DNA of 64,000 bases from Paludifilum halophilum (GTDB lineage Bacteria > Bacillota > Bacilli > Thermoactinomycetales > DSM-45169), in contig NZ_NOWF01000004.1 of the NCBI RefSeq assembly GCF_002245355.1, forward strand, positions 248,001-312,000. Reading direction: 5' to 3'. Shown here piece by piece: positions 29,202 to 38,151 of the stretch. A program made the position numbers and the translations under genes. How positions within the stretch are numbered: the stretch's first letter is position 1; each line of letters opens with the position of its first letter. The notes under the pieces are model-generated. The model ran no database searches. It saw nothing but the letters and a program-made list of their open reading frames with translations, and had not been told where the DNA came from.

Positions 29202-30377
29202 TTAAGGGAATAACGGTTGCCCCCCTTTAAAAACCTGTCGAATCCGTTTTAAAGAGGACCAATCATTCAGCGGATTTCCTTCAACCAGGATGATATCGGC
29301 CCATTTTCCGAGATCGAGGCTTCCTGTCCGTTCCCCGATATGCAAACATTCGGCTCCCATACGGGTTGCTGAGTGAATGACATCCAAGGCGGACATCCCT
29401 TCTTTCAGCATTAACTCCATCTCGTTGACGATGAGACCGGGCATATTAAACGGCGTTCCTGCATCGGTTCCCACAGCGATTTTGACACCGGCTTTTAAAG
29501 CTTTACGAAAACTTGAACGATGTTCCTCTTCGATCTTCTGCAGTTTTTCAATCATATGCCGGGGGACGGATCGGCCCTGTTCGAGAATTAACAGAGGTGC
29601 CAGCAGTGTAGGTACCAGAAAGGTTCCCCGTTCGATCATCATTTCAATCGCTTCATCGTCCAGTATATAACCGTGTTCGATCGTTGTAATTCCCGCTTTT
29701 ATCGCATTTTTCACACCTTCTAACCCGATAGCGTGGGCGGCGGTCGTTTTCGAAGCGCGGCAAGCTTCCTCGCAAGCACATCGTAATTCCTCCAAAGTCA
29801 ACTGCGGGGAACCGGGATCCGTTCCTGCGGTGAGGACACCTCCGGTAGCCATCAGCTTGATGACATCGGCACCGATCTTGATTTGATGGCGTGTCGCTTT
29901 ACGGATTTCTTCGACACCATCGGCTTCCGTAGCCATGGGGTAACCGTGCCCGCCTGTGATCACGATCGGTTGTCCGGCGGCAAATACTCGGGGGCCGGTG
30001 GCGATCCCTTGTTCCATGGATTGGCGAAAAGCGATATCGACGTGGTTTTTGGTTCCCAAATTGCGGATGGTCGTAATTCCGGATTGTAAAAATTGTATTC
30101 CTTGACGGTAAGCCTTAAAGGCGGTATCGGCTTCACGGTCCAATTGGATTTGCTGAAAAGGGTCCGGAGAACAATCCATTCCCAAATGAACATGAGCATC
30201 AATCAGACCGGGCAAGACAGTCATTCCCGCCCCGTTGATTTCCACATCGACATCGCTGGTGATATCCGGATTGCCAATCCCCAAAATTCCGGACTGATCA
30301 AAAATAATCGCCCCTTGATCGATGACTCGAGAGGGATCACCGGTTAAAATCCGGACATCGTAAATGCGATATTTCAT
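29202..30377 (-). CDS. Metal-dependent amidohydrolase (prolidase/imidazolonepropionase-like)
   Basis: A 391-residue cytosolic TIM-barrel hydrolase. Metal ligands are visible as HVH in LIDAHVHLGMD (about residue 62), Lys in VIKLMATGG, His in TAAHAIG, His in IEHGYI and the catalytic Asp in AVGTDAGTP. This residue set matches COG1228-type enzymes that cleave Xaa-Pro dipeptides or N-acyl amino acids. It converges on the AbgT gene. The substrate is inferred only loosely. Confidence 0.88.
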   Translation of the reverse strand: MKYRIYDVRILTGDPSRVIDQGAIIFDQSGILGIGNPDITSDVDVEINGAGMTVLPGLIDAHVHLGMDCSPDPFQQIQLDREADTAFKAYRQGIQFLQSGITTIRNLGTKNHVDIAFRQSMEQGIATGPRVFAAGQPIVITGGHGYPMATEADGVEEIRKATRHQIKIGADVIKLMATGGVLTAGTDPGSPQLTLEELRCACEEACRASKTTAAHAIGLEGVKNAIKAGITTIEHGYILDDEAIEMMIERGTFLVPTLLAPLLILEQGRSVPRHMIEKLQKIEEEHRSSFRKALKAGVKIAVGTDAGTPFNMPGLIVNEMELMLKEGMSALDVIHSATRMGAECLHIGERTGSLDLGKWADIILVEGNPLNDWSSLKRIRQVFKGGQPLFP

Positions 30378-30502
30378 TCTGAAACGCCCCTTCCTTCTAA
30401 TAACCTTTTATCCGATATCTGTAAATCAGGCGCAGTATGTGATAGAATCTTATATATATTTTTTAAATAAGGGTGATTTTCCTTGATTTGGGAGGGTTTT
30501 CG

Positions 30503-31309
30503 ATGAATCGAATGATGACCGCTTGGGAGGTCGTGAAGGCCAATCAGCTGACTAAGGAATTGTTGGACGGGCTGTTCAAAGGCGAGATCGGTGCTGTTCG
30601 TATCCCCCATTTTTTGTCTCCCCAACTTTGTTCGAAGGCGCTCGAAGGAATCAAGCGTTATGGGGTGGACTATTATGAAGGAGTCTACCCGAAAATCGGA
30701 AAAATCGGAATCACCCAGTTTGAACACCGTTTCAGTGAGGACGCAAAAAGGGAGTATTTCCGAAAGGCGGAAAAGGCCAATCAAGCCAGGGAATCGATCT
30801 TTCGAGACTCAGGCGACCCGGTCGGAATGGTCATCGATGCTGTCGGTGAGGCTTGGGGGTCTCCTGCGGGGATCGCGAGGGAAGAAGAGAGCAATCACTC
30901 CTATTTCGCGGGACTCGTACGGGTGATGAACCGGGCGTTGTTGCATACCGATTGGGCCGGAGGGTTGGATGGACGTGATCCGGACTGGACGATTGGTAAA
31001 ATTTATGCCCAACTGACTTGGAATATTTATCTTCAAACCAGCTCCAGTGGTGGGGCGACCGTCGTTTATCAACGACCGTGGAGAAAGTCCGATCAGACGT
31101 ATTACAAACGAAAAGACAGTTATGGATACGATGAGCGTGTGGTCGAGAATGCCGATGCTGTTCGAATCGTTCCGGAGCGGGGGGAATGGATCGCCTTTAA
31201 TCCCCAGTATTATCATGAAGTCGAAGAAGCCGATGGAGATACGGAACGCATTACAATCAGTTCTTTCATCGGATTGTCACCATCCAAGAAATTGATCTTC
31301 TGGTCGTGA
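30503..31309 (+). CDS. 2-oxoglutarate/Fe(II)-dependent oxygenase-like protein
   Basis: A 268-residue protein with the double-stranded beta-helix iron triad HxD...H. His and Asp are in ALLHTDWAGG and the second His in NPQYYHEVEEADGDTERIT, where the Arg eleven residues later would bind 2-oxoglutarate. Such enzymes hydroxylate amino acids, peptides or natural products. The ATG follows GGGAGGG. It is monocistronic with two hairpins behind it. No partner gene reveals the substrate, and the family call rests on motif spacing. Confidence 0.72.
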   Translation: MNRMMTAWEVVKANQLTKELLDGLFKGEIGAVRIPHFLSPQLCSKALEGIKRYGVDYYEGVYPKIGKIGITQFEHRFSEDAKREYFRKAEKANQARESIFRDSGDPVGMVIDAVGEAWGSPAGIAREEESNHSYFAGLVRVMNRALLHTDWAGGLDGRDPDWTIGKIYAQLTWNIYLQTSSSGGATVVYQRPWRKSDQTYYKRKDSYGYDERVVENADAVRIVPERGEWIAFNPQYYHEVEEADGDTERITISSFIGLSPSKKLIFWS

Positions 31310-31324
31310 ACGAACGGAGATGAA

Positions 31325-31386
31325 GGATGGACAGTCCGTCCATCCCCGTGTTTGTAGTCAGGCGGGCGGGAATGTTTTCCCGTCCG
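31325..31386 (+). terminator. Two hairpins after the oxygenase gene
   Basis: Stem GGATGGAC/GTCCATCC (31325-31345) and stem CGGGCGGGAA/TTCCCGTCCG (31363-31386, one wobble pair) follow the stop in tandem. Confidence 0.6.
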
Positions 31387-31451
31387 TTTCGTCTGTCGTC
31401 CGGGGCAAAGTCGGCTCCTTCATCCGGTTAACATCGAGTCGTTTTTTACTG

Positions 31452-31463
31452 GACACGCCCTAG
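31452..31463 (+). repeat. Insertion-sequence-like end motif, copy 2
   Basis: GACACGCCCTAG preceded by TTTACTG. It directly abuts, and by its last bases overlaps, the nested inverted-repeat element at 31459-31599. Confidence 0.6.
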
Positions 31464-31599
31464 AAGCGTTGTGATTTTAGCACATCCTTGGTGGGTCGGG
31501 GTGGGGTTCCACACTCCGTTTCGTTGTTCTGACGAGCCAAAGGCACTCCGTGTGGAACTCCACCCTCCCGAACAGGAGCTTTGTCACAACGCTTCTAGG
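31459..31599. repeat. 141-bp nested inverted-repeat (MITE-like) element
   Basis: Perfect 16-bp terminal arms (31459-31474 and 31584-31599, CCTAGAAGCGTTGTGA and its complement) enclose a second arm pair (31499-31514, GGGTGGGGTTCCACAC, with a near-perfect partner at about 31551-31566). No reading frame is inside. The right arm provides the TAG stop of the adjacent LysE-type gene. Confidence 0.75.
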
Positions 31600-32218
31600 C
31601 TTTCATGGCTGAAATCATGATCCGGACGGCGAAATAAATCAAAATCCCGCCCAAAAGTCGATCGAACCAGTAGGAATATTTTTTATAGAAGGATCTGAAT
31701 TTCGGATAAGAAATAATGATCGCCAGCAGAACAAACCACAAACCAACCGCCGCGATCACTTCCGAACCATAGATCCATTGAACCCAACCGGCCGTATCCG
31801 CCGTGATGAATTGCGAAAAGATACTGAGAAAAAACAAAGCCGCTTTCGGGTTTAATACATTACATAAAAATCCTTCTCGAAATCCCTGTAAAGAGCTTTT
31901 TTCCTTTTGCTCAACATCCACGTCTGTGTTCAGTTCGCCTTTTTTCGGTGCTGAACGAATGGCATTCCACCCCAGCCAGAGGAGATAAAGAGCTCCCGCG
32001 ATCTGTATCACGATAAACAGGCTGGGATATTGTTGAAGAATCAGGGTAAACCCCAAAATGGTATAGGTGATGTGAACAATCAGCGCCAAGGCGATTCCGA
32101 GAGCGGTCGCAATACCGACCCGATATCCGAATCCCAAACTGTTTTTCATCACGACAAAAAAATCAGGACCCGGTGACATCCCGGCTAAAATACCGACTGC
32201 AAATACTTCTAAATACAT
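31595..32218 (-). CDS. LysE/RhtB-family amino acid exporter
   Basis: A 207-residue membrane protein with six hydrophobic helices and the family N-terminal pattern AGMSPGPDFFVVMKNSLGFG. The central NVLNPKAALFFLSIFSQF is also typical. LysE/RhtB proteins export amino acids or related metabolites. The ATG at 32218 follows an AAAGGGGAT tract. The stop codon lies in the right arm of the repeat element at 31459-31599, so a few C-terminal residues may have been replaced by the insertion. Confidence 0.88.
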   Translation of the reverse strand: MYLEVFAVGILAGMSPGPDFFVVMKNSLGFGYRVGIATALGIALALIVHITYTILGFTLILQQYPSLFIVIQIAGALYLLWLGWNAIRSAPKKGELNTDVDVEQKEKSSLQGFREGFLCNVLNPKAALFFLSIFSQFITADTAGWVQWIYGSEVIAAVGLWFVLLAIIISYPKFRSFYKKYSYWFDRLLGGILIYFAVRIMISAMKA

Positions 32219-32400
32219 CGAGATCCCCTTTCCTTGTACGGGATGATATAGATAAAATATTAACCATCCCTTTCGATATTCCTTCTTCTCAGCATGATTT
32301 CTATTTTGCAAATATACAGTATGATGATTCACGGAACGCAATCGAAAGGGGACGATTGATACGGCGGAAACGGTTGTCGGAAAAAAGGGGGATCAAGGAG

Positions 32401-32631
32401 ATGTTGCAGGGGCCGTGGCTTGTATTGGTATCGTTTTTGGGTATCTTGTTTATTGTGTTTGCGACGGCGAAATGGAAACTTCATCCCTTTTTAAGTCTTT
32501 TTGTCGCGTCCTTTGCAGTGGGCGTCTTGTTCTTTTCGTGTGACGGAATCAAAACGCTCCGATTAAAGGAGGAAGTGTTTTACAGCTTTTTGGTTTGCTT
32601 TCTAAGATTGCTTTTTATCGATCCGTATTGA
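32401..32631 (+). pseudogene. Truncated GntP-family permease fragment
   Basis: The first 45 residues (VSFLGILFIVFATAKWKLHP, then FLSLFVASFAVGVL) match the N-terminus of gluconate/H+ symporters of the GntP family. After that the similarity stops and the frame ends at residue 76, against about 450 for the family. An AAGGGG site precedes the ATG. It is probably the remnant of a deleted permease; gluconate kinase and dehydrogenase survive 20 kb upstream. Confidence 0.6.
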
Positions 32632-32635
32632 AAAC

Positions 32636-32661
32636 GACGCCCCCTCCTTTGAGGGGGCGTC
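32636..32661 (+). terminator. Hairpin after the GntP fragment
   Basis: A perfect 11-bp stem (GACGCCCCCTC with GAGGGGGCGTC) with a four-base loop, without a strong T-run. Confidence 0.6.
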
Positions 32662-32693
32662 ATTGCATGTCCGATATCATGTTTCGTCCGGGC

Positions 32694-32735
32694 ACATTGC
32701 AAGAGATTGGAGGCGGCCTGCCAGCCCGACTACTC
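32694..32735 (+). repeat. Dispersed palindromic repeat, right-arm copy (locus 4)
   Basis: GCAAGAGATTGGAGGCGG followed by CCTGCCAGCCCGACTAC resembles the right half of locus 2 and locus 1, with scattered changes. It lies just beyond the pyrD stop. Confidence 0.55.
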
Positions 32736-32776
32736 GGCAATCGTCCAAAAGCCGACGAAAGCGGCTTGAAGAGGCA

Positions 32777-33901
32777 CTAGGCGTCCTGTCCGACCGCCTC
32801 GGAAATGTGGTCGTAGCCGTCCTTTTCCAGCCGGTGGAGGAGTTCCCGGTTGATCTCCCGGGCGATGGAGGGGCCCCGGTAGATCATGCCGGTATAGACT
32901 TGAATCAGACAAGCTCCCGCACGGATCTTCTCATAGGCGTCGTCACCGGTGAAAATGCCGCCGACGCCGATGATGGGCATCCGGCCTTCGCTGATCCGGT
33001 AAAGGTGGCGGATCATTTTCGTCGATAAGGGAGCGAGAGGCTTTCCGCTCATACCTCCTTCTTCCTTCTTCAAGGGATTTTTTAATCCCTCTCGGGACAG
33101 GGTGGTGTTGCAAACGATAAAGCCGTCGATGTCCAGTTCCATACCGACTTGGACCGCCTCTGTCATCTGATCTTGTGTCAGGTCTGGGGCCAGTTTCAAA
33201 AAGACGGGACGGGTTTCCCCTGTCTCATCCTTCATCTCGTCCCTCTCCGCCATGATCAGGGAAAGAAGTTTCTCCAAAGGCTTTGATTGCTGCAAGTCTC
33301 GCAGTCCTCGGGTATTCGGGGAACTGATATTGATGGCGAAGTAATCCCCGTGACGATACAAGGCCCGCAAACCGTGCCGGTAGTCGGAAGCCGCTTCTTC
33401 CTGGGGTGTTTGTTTATTTTTTCCCAGATTGATTCCGATCGGGATTCCGGGGCGGGGGAAGGTGGACAGAAGAGAACGGGCCTGTTCCACTCCACCGTTG
33501 TTAAACCCCATCCGGTTAATCACAGCTTGATCCTCCGGAAGTCGGTAGAGGCGGGGGCGCGGGTTGCCCGATTGTCTCCGGGGGGTGAGCGTACCCACTT
33601 CCACAAAGCCGAATCCCAGGGCGGCTAAGGCGGGGTAGACCTGTGCGTGTTTATCGAAACCGGCCGCCAAGCCGACGGGATTGGGGAAGCGAATCCGGGA
33701 AAAACTCACTTTTAAACGCGGATCCTCCACCTCCATCCGCCGTTGGAGGGTTTTCAACACGAAGGGAAACCGCTGTGCCTGTTGCAGACCGCGGATCGTC
33801 CATTCGTGGGCCTGTTCCGGATCCATGCGGAACAATTGGTTTCGCAACAATGAATACACGGCGATAATTCCTTTCCAGTCCAGCATTCTTCCCAGTAGCA
33901 T
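32777..33901 (-). CDS. pyrD: Dihydroorotate dehydrogenase (quinone), class 2
   Basis: It oxidises dihydroorotate to orotate in pyrimidine synthesis and passes electrons to quinone at the membrane. At 374 residues it has the N-terminal extension of class 2 enzymes (AVYSLLRNQLFRMDPEQAHEW). Further hallmarks are VGLAAGFDKHAQ, GFGFVEVGTLTP, the NISSPNTRGLR loop with the catalytic Ser, and the FMN-binding PIIGVGGIFTGDDAYEKI. It is monocistronic here and outside the usual pyr operon. Many Bacillales use class 1B instead, so the class 2 form is a taxonomic hint. Confidence 0.95.
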   Translation of the reverse strand: MLLGRMLDWKGIIAVYSLLRNQLFRMDPEQAHEWTIRGLQQAQRFPFVLKTLQRRMEVEDPRLKVSFSRIRFPNPVGLAAGFDKHAQVYPALAALGFGFVEVGTLTPRRQSGNPRPRLYRLPEDQAVINRMGFNNGGVEQARSLLSTFPRPGIPIGINLGKNKQTPQEEAASDYRHGLRALYRHGDYFAINISSPNTRGLRDLQQSKPLEKLLSLIMAERDEMKDETGETRPVFLKLAPDLTQDQMTEAVQVGMELDIDGFIVCNTTLSREGLKNPLKKEEGGMSGKPLAPLSTKMIRHLYRISEGRMPIIGVGGIFTGDDAYEKIRAGACLIQVYTGMIYRGPSIAREINRELLHRLEKDGYDHISEAVGQDA

Positions 33902-33994
33902 ACCATATTTCCGCAGAGATTGCTTGGGAATGGAACCTCTTGTGGTTACCTTTTGAAGAAGCAGGCGGCATCGTTCCTCTGCCGTGTTCGCCTT

Positions 33995-34138
33995 TTACGC
34001 CAGGAAACCGACTAACAGACAGAGGACACCGAGCGCCATCCATTCGTAACCGGCATTGTCGCCCCGCAGGCGGAGGAAGATACCCAGCACTCCCATCACC
34101 CCTCCAGCTATGATGAACCATAGACCGAAACCGCTCAT
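33995..34138 (-). CDS. Small two-helix membrane protein (47 aa)
   Basis: An AAGGAGG site nine bases before ATG supports this short gene. The 47-residue product is MSGFGLWFIIAGGVMGVLG, a short charged loop (RLRGDNAG) and a second hydrophobic helix (WMALGVLCLLVGFLA). The function is unknown. It lies between pyrD and the divergent ITPase-like gene. Confidence 0.6.
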   Translation of the reverse strand: MSGFGLWFIIAGGVMGVLGIFLRLRGDNAGYEWMALGVLCLLVGFLA

Positions 34139-34286
34139 GAATGATGACCTCCTTACTGCCTCCAGCGATTTTGTTTCCCACTCTATTTCTCTATTGTACA
34201 AAATGGATCCGCTTGTCGACGGACTGATCGGTTCGATGGAGGCCTTTGATCGGAGTATAATGGACACAGAAATGGAGGGAGCAGAT

Positions 34287-34862
34287 GTGATTTTACCCTT
34301 TGCGACAATGAATGAAGGAAAGATCAAAGAAGCCGTCGAAGTTCTTCGCCCTTTCGGGATTGAGGTGACTCCGCTGTCTCTGGATTTAGTAGAACCGGAT
34401 GTCGGTTCCATCGAAGCAGTGACGCGGGTCAAATTGGAGCAAGTGAGGAAAATGGGATATCAGCGAGCGATGGTGGACGATGCAGGGATTTTCTTCGCGG
34501 CTTATAAGGGCTTTCCGGGTGTGTTGACCAAAAGGGTCTTTGAACGGATCGGCTACCGGGGAGTGATGAAGCTGTTAGAGGGGGAGACGCGGAAGGCTTG
34601 GTTTGAGGGAGCCGTCGCCGTGATGTGGGACGGTGAGGAAGTTTGTTTTCCGGAACATACTCCGGGTCACCTGCTGGAGGAGTTGCCGAAGAAAATCCGG
34701 CCGGAACCGGGTTTTCCCTTTAACCCGCTGTTTGTTCCTGACGGTGCTGCCCGGACCCTGTCCGAGATGACACAAGAAGAGAGACAACGCTACTCCTACC
34801 GGGGAAAAGCCCTGAGAAGGGTGGCCCAATGGCTTTCCTCCCGCCCCGGAGTGAAGGAATAA
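34287..34862 (+). CDS. Non-canonical purine NTP pyrophosphatase (RdgB/HAM1-like)
   Basis: These enzymes hydrolyse dITP, ITP and XTP to keep deaminated purines out of nucleic acids. Family motifs seen in 191 residues are FATMNEGKIKEA (N-terminal nucleotide loop), VDDAGIFFAAYKGFPGV (catalytic acidic pair) and GFPFNPLFVPDG near the C-terminus. The GTG start follows GGAGGGA by six bases. It is more divergent than the housekeeping RdgB (SYRGKAL in place of SHRxxAL), so a second family member is possible. Confidence 0.82.
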   Translation: MILPFATMNEGKIKEAVEVLRPFGIEVTPLSLDLVEPDVGSIEAVTRVKLEQVRKMGYQRAMVDDAGIFFAAYKGFPGVLTKRVFERIGYRGVMKLLEGETRKAWFEGAVAVMWDGEEVCFPEHTPGHLLEELPKKIRPEPGFPFNPLFVPDGAARTLSEMTQEERQRYSYRGKALRRVAQWLSSRPGVKE

Positions 34863-34962
34863 GCAGGAGAGTTGATGATCCCTGCTCCATATATGGTCGA
34901 TCAACCCATCTTGTGCCCCATAGACTGCCTTCCATCCGGTTTTCCCGTATTGGCGGGCTTCG

Positions 34963-34992
34963 TTGACGCTGAAGAAGGGGAAGTGTTACACT
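34963..34992 (+). promoter_or_regulatory. Predicted promoter of the his operon
   Basis: TTGACG (34963-34968) and TACACT (34987-34992) are 18 bases apart, about 60 bases before hisZ. No T-box or leader peptide rich in His codons is evident in the short leader. Confidence 0.5.
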
Positions 34993-35055
34993 ACAAAGAA
35001 CGTCAAGATTTCTTTAATACATTAGCAAACTAAAGGGAATCGGGAGTGGAAGCGG

Positions 35056-36228
35056 ATGGGTAAGCCGCGCGATTTCGAAAAGCCGATGGGTGTTCGCGAC
35101 TGGCCGCCGGAAGCGGTGGCCCAAAAAAGATGGATAGAGAAGCGCGTGGAGGCGCGCTTTCAACATTGGGGATACCGGGAAGTGATGACCCCCACACTCG
35201 AGTATTTTGAGACGGTCGGCGGTGCCAGCGCGATCCAAGATCATAAACTATTCAAACTGTTGGACCGCCAGGGGCAGACTTTGGTTCTTCGCCCGGACCA
35301 GACGACTCCCATCGCCCGGGTGGTGGCATCGGTGATGAAAGAAGTCCCTCTTCCGTTGCGACTTTTTTACCATGCCAATGTATTTCGGGCCCAGGAACGG
35401 GAGGCCGGACGAAATGCCGAATTCTATCAATCCGGTGTGGAGCTGGTGGGGGGAGATACTCCCGAAGAGGATGCCGAAGTGATCGCTTTGGCCGTGGAGT
35501 CCCTTCAAGCCTGCGAAATCAGCCCGATCCAGCTGGCGATGGGTCATATCGGATTGTTGGACGGTCTGCTGATGGAACGTCTGGAAGAGGCCGAAGCTGT
35601 CGCCGACCTGAAAGACTGCCTCGGGCGTCGAAACATGGTGGAGTTCCGGGAACGGGTTGAAGCATTGGAATTGAATGCAGGGGAAAAAAAGGAGCTCTTC
35701 TCCCTGTTGGAGATTCGCGGAACCCGTGAAATTCTTGGAACCCTGAGAGATCGGGCCGCCTCGCGCCGAACCCGGGAGGCGATCAACCATCTGGAAGCGA
35801 TATGGGAAGCGCTGGAGGATTGGGGGGTCGCTTCGGAGATCCTTTTGGATTTGAGTTTGGTGGGAAGTCTGGACTATTATACCGGGGTTTATTTTGAGGG
35901 GTACGGTGCTGACGGGATCTATCTGTTGAGTGGCGGCCGATATGACCGGTTGCTGGAACGGTTCGGCCGCTCCAGTCCTGCCCGGGGATTCGCCCTGAAG
36001 ACGGATCGGTTGGTGGAGGCCGGCGGCGACAAAACTCGGGAGAAGATGGAACACATCGCTCTGGTATATCCGCGCCGGCTGCGGCGGAAGGCTTTTCGGC
36101 AGGCGAAGAAATGGCGGGAACAGGGCGTGGCCGTTTCGATGCATGTGAAAGAAGCCGGTTCGCTCCCGGCAGAGGAAAGGCAGCGACTCGACAGAATCGT
36201 CGAGATCGAGGGGGATGACGATGACTGA
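35056..36228 (+). CDS. hisZ: ATP phosphoribosyltransferase regulatory subunit
   Basis: HisZ is a HisRS paralogue that pairs with the short HisG to form active, histidine-regulated ATP phosphoribosyltransferase. The 390-residue protein shows the class II fold: [14 protein letters not shown], motif-2 region [20 protein letters not shown], and the substrate loops [13 protein letters not shown] and [12 protein letters not shown]. It is the first gene of the operon and overlaps hisG by 14 bases. Confidence 0.96.
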   Translation: MGKPRDFEKPMGVRDWPPEAVAQKRWIEKRVEARFQHWGYREVMTPTLEYFETVGGASAIQDHKLFKLLDRQGQTLVLRPDQTTPIARVVASVMKEVPLPLRLFYHANVFRAQEREAGRNAEFYQSGVELVGGDTPEEDAEVIALAVESLQACEISPIQLAMGHIGLLDGLLMERLEEAEAVADLKDCLGRRNMVEFRERVEALELNAGEKKELFSLLEIRGTREILGTLRDRAASRRTREAINHLEAIWEALEDWGVASEILLDLSLVGSLDYYTGVYFEGYGADGIYLLSGGRYDRLLERFGRSSPARGFALKTDRLVEAGGDKTREKMEHIALVYPRRLRRKAFRQAKKWREQGVAVSMHVKEAGSLPAEERQRLDRIVEIEGDDDD

Positions 36229-36868
36229 CCGATTAACGATCGCAATGCCGAAGGGACGCATTTTCGGCGAGGCGGTGCAATTGCTCCGAGAGACGGGGCT
36301 CGACTTGCCCGGAGACCTGGCTGAAGAAGAATCCCGGAAATTAACCGTTTCCGTTCCCAAGCTGGGTTTCTCCTTTTTATTGGTGAAACCGGTGGACGTC
36401 CCCGCCTATGTGGAGCATGGAGTGGCCGATCTCGGTGTTGTGGGCAAGGATGTTCTAATGGAAGAGGAGCGGGATGTCTACGAACTCCTCGACTTGAAGA
36501 TCAGCCCTTGTCGGATTTCTGTGGCCGGCCTGCCGGACTGGTCTCCGGTGATCCATCCGAAGGTAGCCACCAAATATCCCCGCATTGCCGATCAGTATTT
36601 TCGCGAACAGGGACAACAGGTGGAAGTGATCCGGCTGAATGGCTCTGTGGAACTGGCTCCCCGGATCGGGTTGGCGGACCGGATTGTGGATATCGTTTCC
36701 ACCGGCCGTACCTTGAAGGAGAACGGACTGGTCGAGCTGGAATTCATCAAAGATGTCACCTCCCGACTGATCGCCAATCGGGCCAGCTATCGGTTGAAAA
36801 GTGGGGTTATCGATGATTTGTATCAACGGTTGGCCGAGAGAATCGACCGGGAGGAGGAGATAGTATGA
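36215..36868 (+). CDS. hisG: ATP phosphoribosyltransferase, short form
   Basis: This catalyses the first step of histidine synthesis, joining ATP and PRPP. The 217-residue form lacks the C-terminal regulatory domain, which fits its need for HisZ. Visible are the N-terminal [28 protein letters not shown], and the PRPP loop [16 protein letters not shown]. Start is either ATG 36215 or 36221; GAGGGGG lies just upstream. Confidence 0.97.
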   Translation: MTMTDRLTIAMPKGRIFGEAVQLLRETGLDLPGDLAEEESRKLTVSVPKLGFSFLLVKPVDVPAYVEHGVADLGVVGKDVLMEEERDVYELLDLKISPCRISVAGLPDWSPVIHPKVATKYPRIADQYFREQGQQVEVIRLNGSVELAPRIGLADRIVDIVSTGRTLKENGLVELEFIKDVTSRLIANRASYRLKSGVIDDLYQRLAERIDREEEIV

Positions 36869-38151
36869 TCGCGATTGTGCAACCGGAGGCACTTTCCACC
36901 CGCCGCGAAAAGGAGGCAGGCACACCGGCTCAACAGCGCTCCGTGTCGGAAATTATCGCTTCGGTCCGGTCCGAGGGGGATGCGGCTCTGCGCCGGTGGA
37001 CCTCCCGTTTCGACAGGGCGGAACTTTCCTCCTTGGATGTGGCGGCGGAGGAGATCGAGGAAGCGTATCGGCAGGTGTCCCCGGGGTTTATCCAATCCCT
37101 CCAACACGCCGCCCGGCGGATTCGCCGCTACCATGAACAACAACGCCGTCAATCCTGGATGGAAACAGAGGAAGACGGAACCATTCTGGGACAGCTGATT
37201 CGCCCTTTGGAAACAGTGGGTGTCTACGTTCCGGGAGGACGGGCGGCTTACCCCTCTTCGGTATTGATGAACGTATTGCCTGCGGCAGTGGCGGGGGTGA
37301 GCCGGATCGTGATCACAACACCGCCCCAGTCTGACGGCAAGGTTCATCCTTCGACTTTGGTTGCTGCTCGAGAGGCCGGTGTAAAGCGGATTGTGAAGGT
37401 GGGAGGCGCCCAGGCGATCGCCGCCTTGGCCTACGGAACGGAATCCGTTCCCCGGGTGGATAAGATTGTCGGTCCAGGAAATATTTATGTCGCCTTGGCC
37501 AAACGGTGGGTCTATGGGCGGGTGGATATCGATATGATCGCCGGCCCTTCGGAGATTGTTGTCGTTGCCGACCGTACGGCGGATCACCGGTATGTGGCGG
37601 CGGATCTCCTTTCCCAGGCGGAACACGATCCGATGGCGTCAGCGGTGTTGATCACCCCTTCCCGGTCCCTGGCGGAAAAGACCGCTCGGGAAATCGAGGT
37701 CCAATGCCGTCGGTTGGAGCGGGCGGAAATTGCCGCCCAATCCATCCGGGAACACGGAGCGATCACCCTCGTTCGGGATCTGGAGGAAGCGGTGGAAACG
37801 GCCAATCGTCTGGCGCCGGAGCACCTGGAGCTGATCGTGGAGAAGCCCTGGAACTGGGTGGGTCGGGTGAAAAACGCTGGAGCCCTTTTTTTGGGGCCCT
37901 ACAGCCCGGAGCCTGTCGGCGATTATGTAGCCGGTCCCAACCATGTGCTCCCCACGAACGGGACGGCCCGTTTCTTTTCTCCGCTGGGGGTGGACGATTT
38001 TATCAAGAAAACCAGTCTGATTTCCTATAGCCGACAGGCTCTGATACAGGACGGAAACCATGTGATCACCCTGGCGGAAGCGGAGGGATTGACCGGTCAT
38101 GCCGCCTCGATCCGGGCCCGTTTAGGAGAGGAGGGAAAAAAAGATGAGTAA
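36865..38151 (+). CDS. hisD: Histidinol dehydrogenase
   Basis: It performs the last two oxidations, from L-histidinol to L-histidine, with NAD and zinc. The 428-residue protein holds [20 protein letters not shown], the signature [18 protein letters not shown] and the zinc/catalytic [11 protein letters not shown] and APEHLELI regions. It overlaps hisG by four bases and hisB by eight. Confidence 0.97.
   Translation: MIAIVQPEALSTRREKEAGTPAQQRSVSEIIASVRSEGDAALRRWTSRFDRAELSSLDVAAEEIEEAYRQVSPGFIQSLQHAARRIRRYHEQQRRQSWMETEEDGTILGQLIRPLETVGVYVPGGRAAYPSSVLMNVLPAAVAGVSRIVITTPPQSDGKVHPSTLVAAREAGVKRIVKVGGAQAIAALAYGTESVPRVDKIVGPGNIYVALAKRWVYGRVDIDMIAGPSEIVVVADRTADHRYVAADLLSQAEHDPMASAVLITPSRSLAEKTAREIEVQCRRLERAEIAAQSIREHGAITLVRDLEEAVETANRLAPEHLELIVEKPWNWVGRVKNAGALFLGPYSPEPVGDYVAGPNHVLPTNGTARFFSPLGVDDFIKKTSLISYSRQALIQDGNHVITLAEAEGLTGHAASIRARLGEEGKKDE

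Noticed and set aside
34863-35055. T-box or His leader peptide before hisZ
   Set aside because: The leader is short, no T-box core sequence or run of His codons is visible; only a promoter can be supported.
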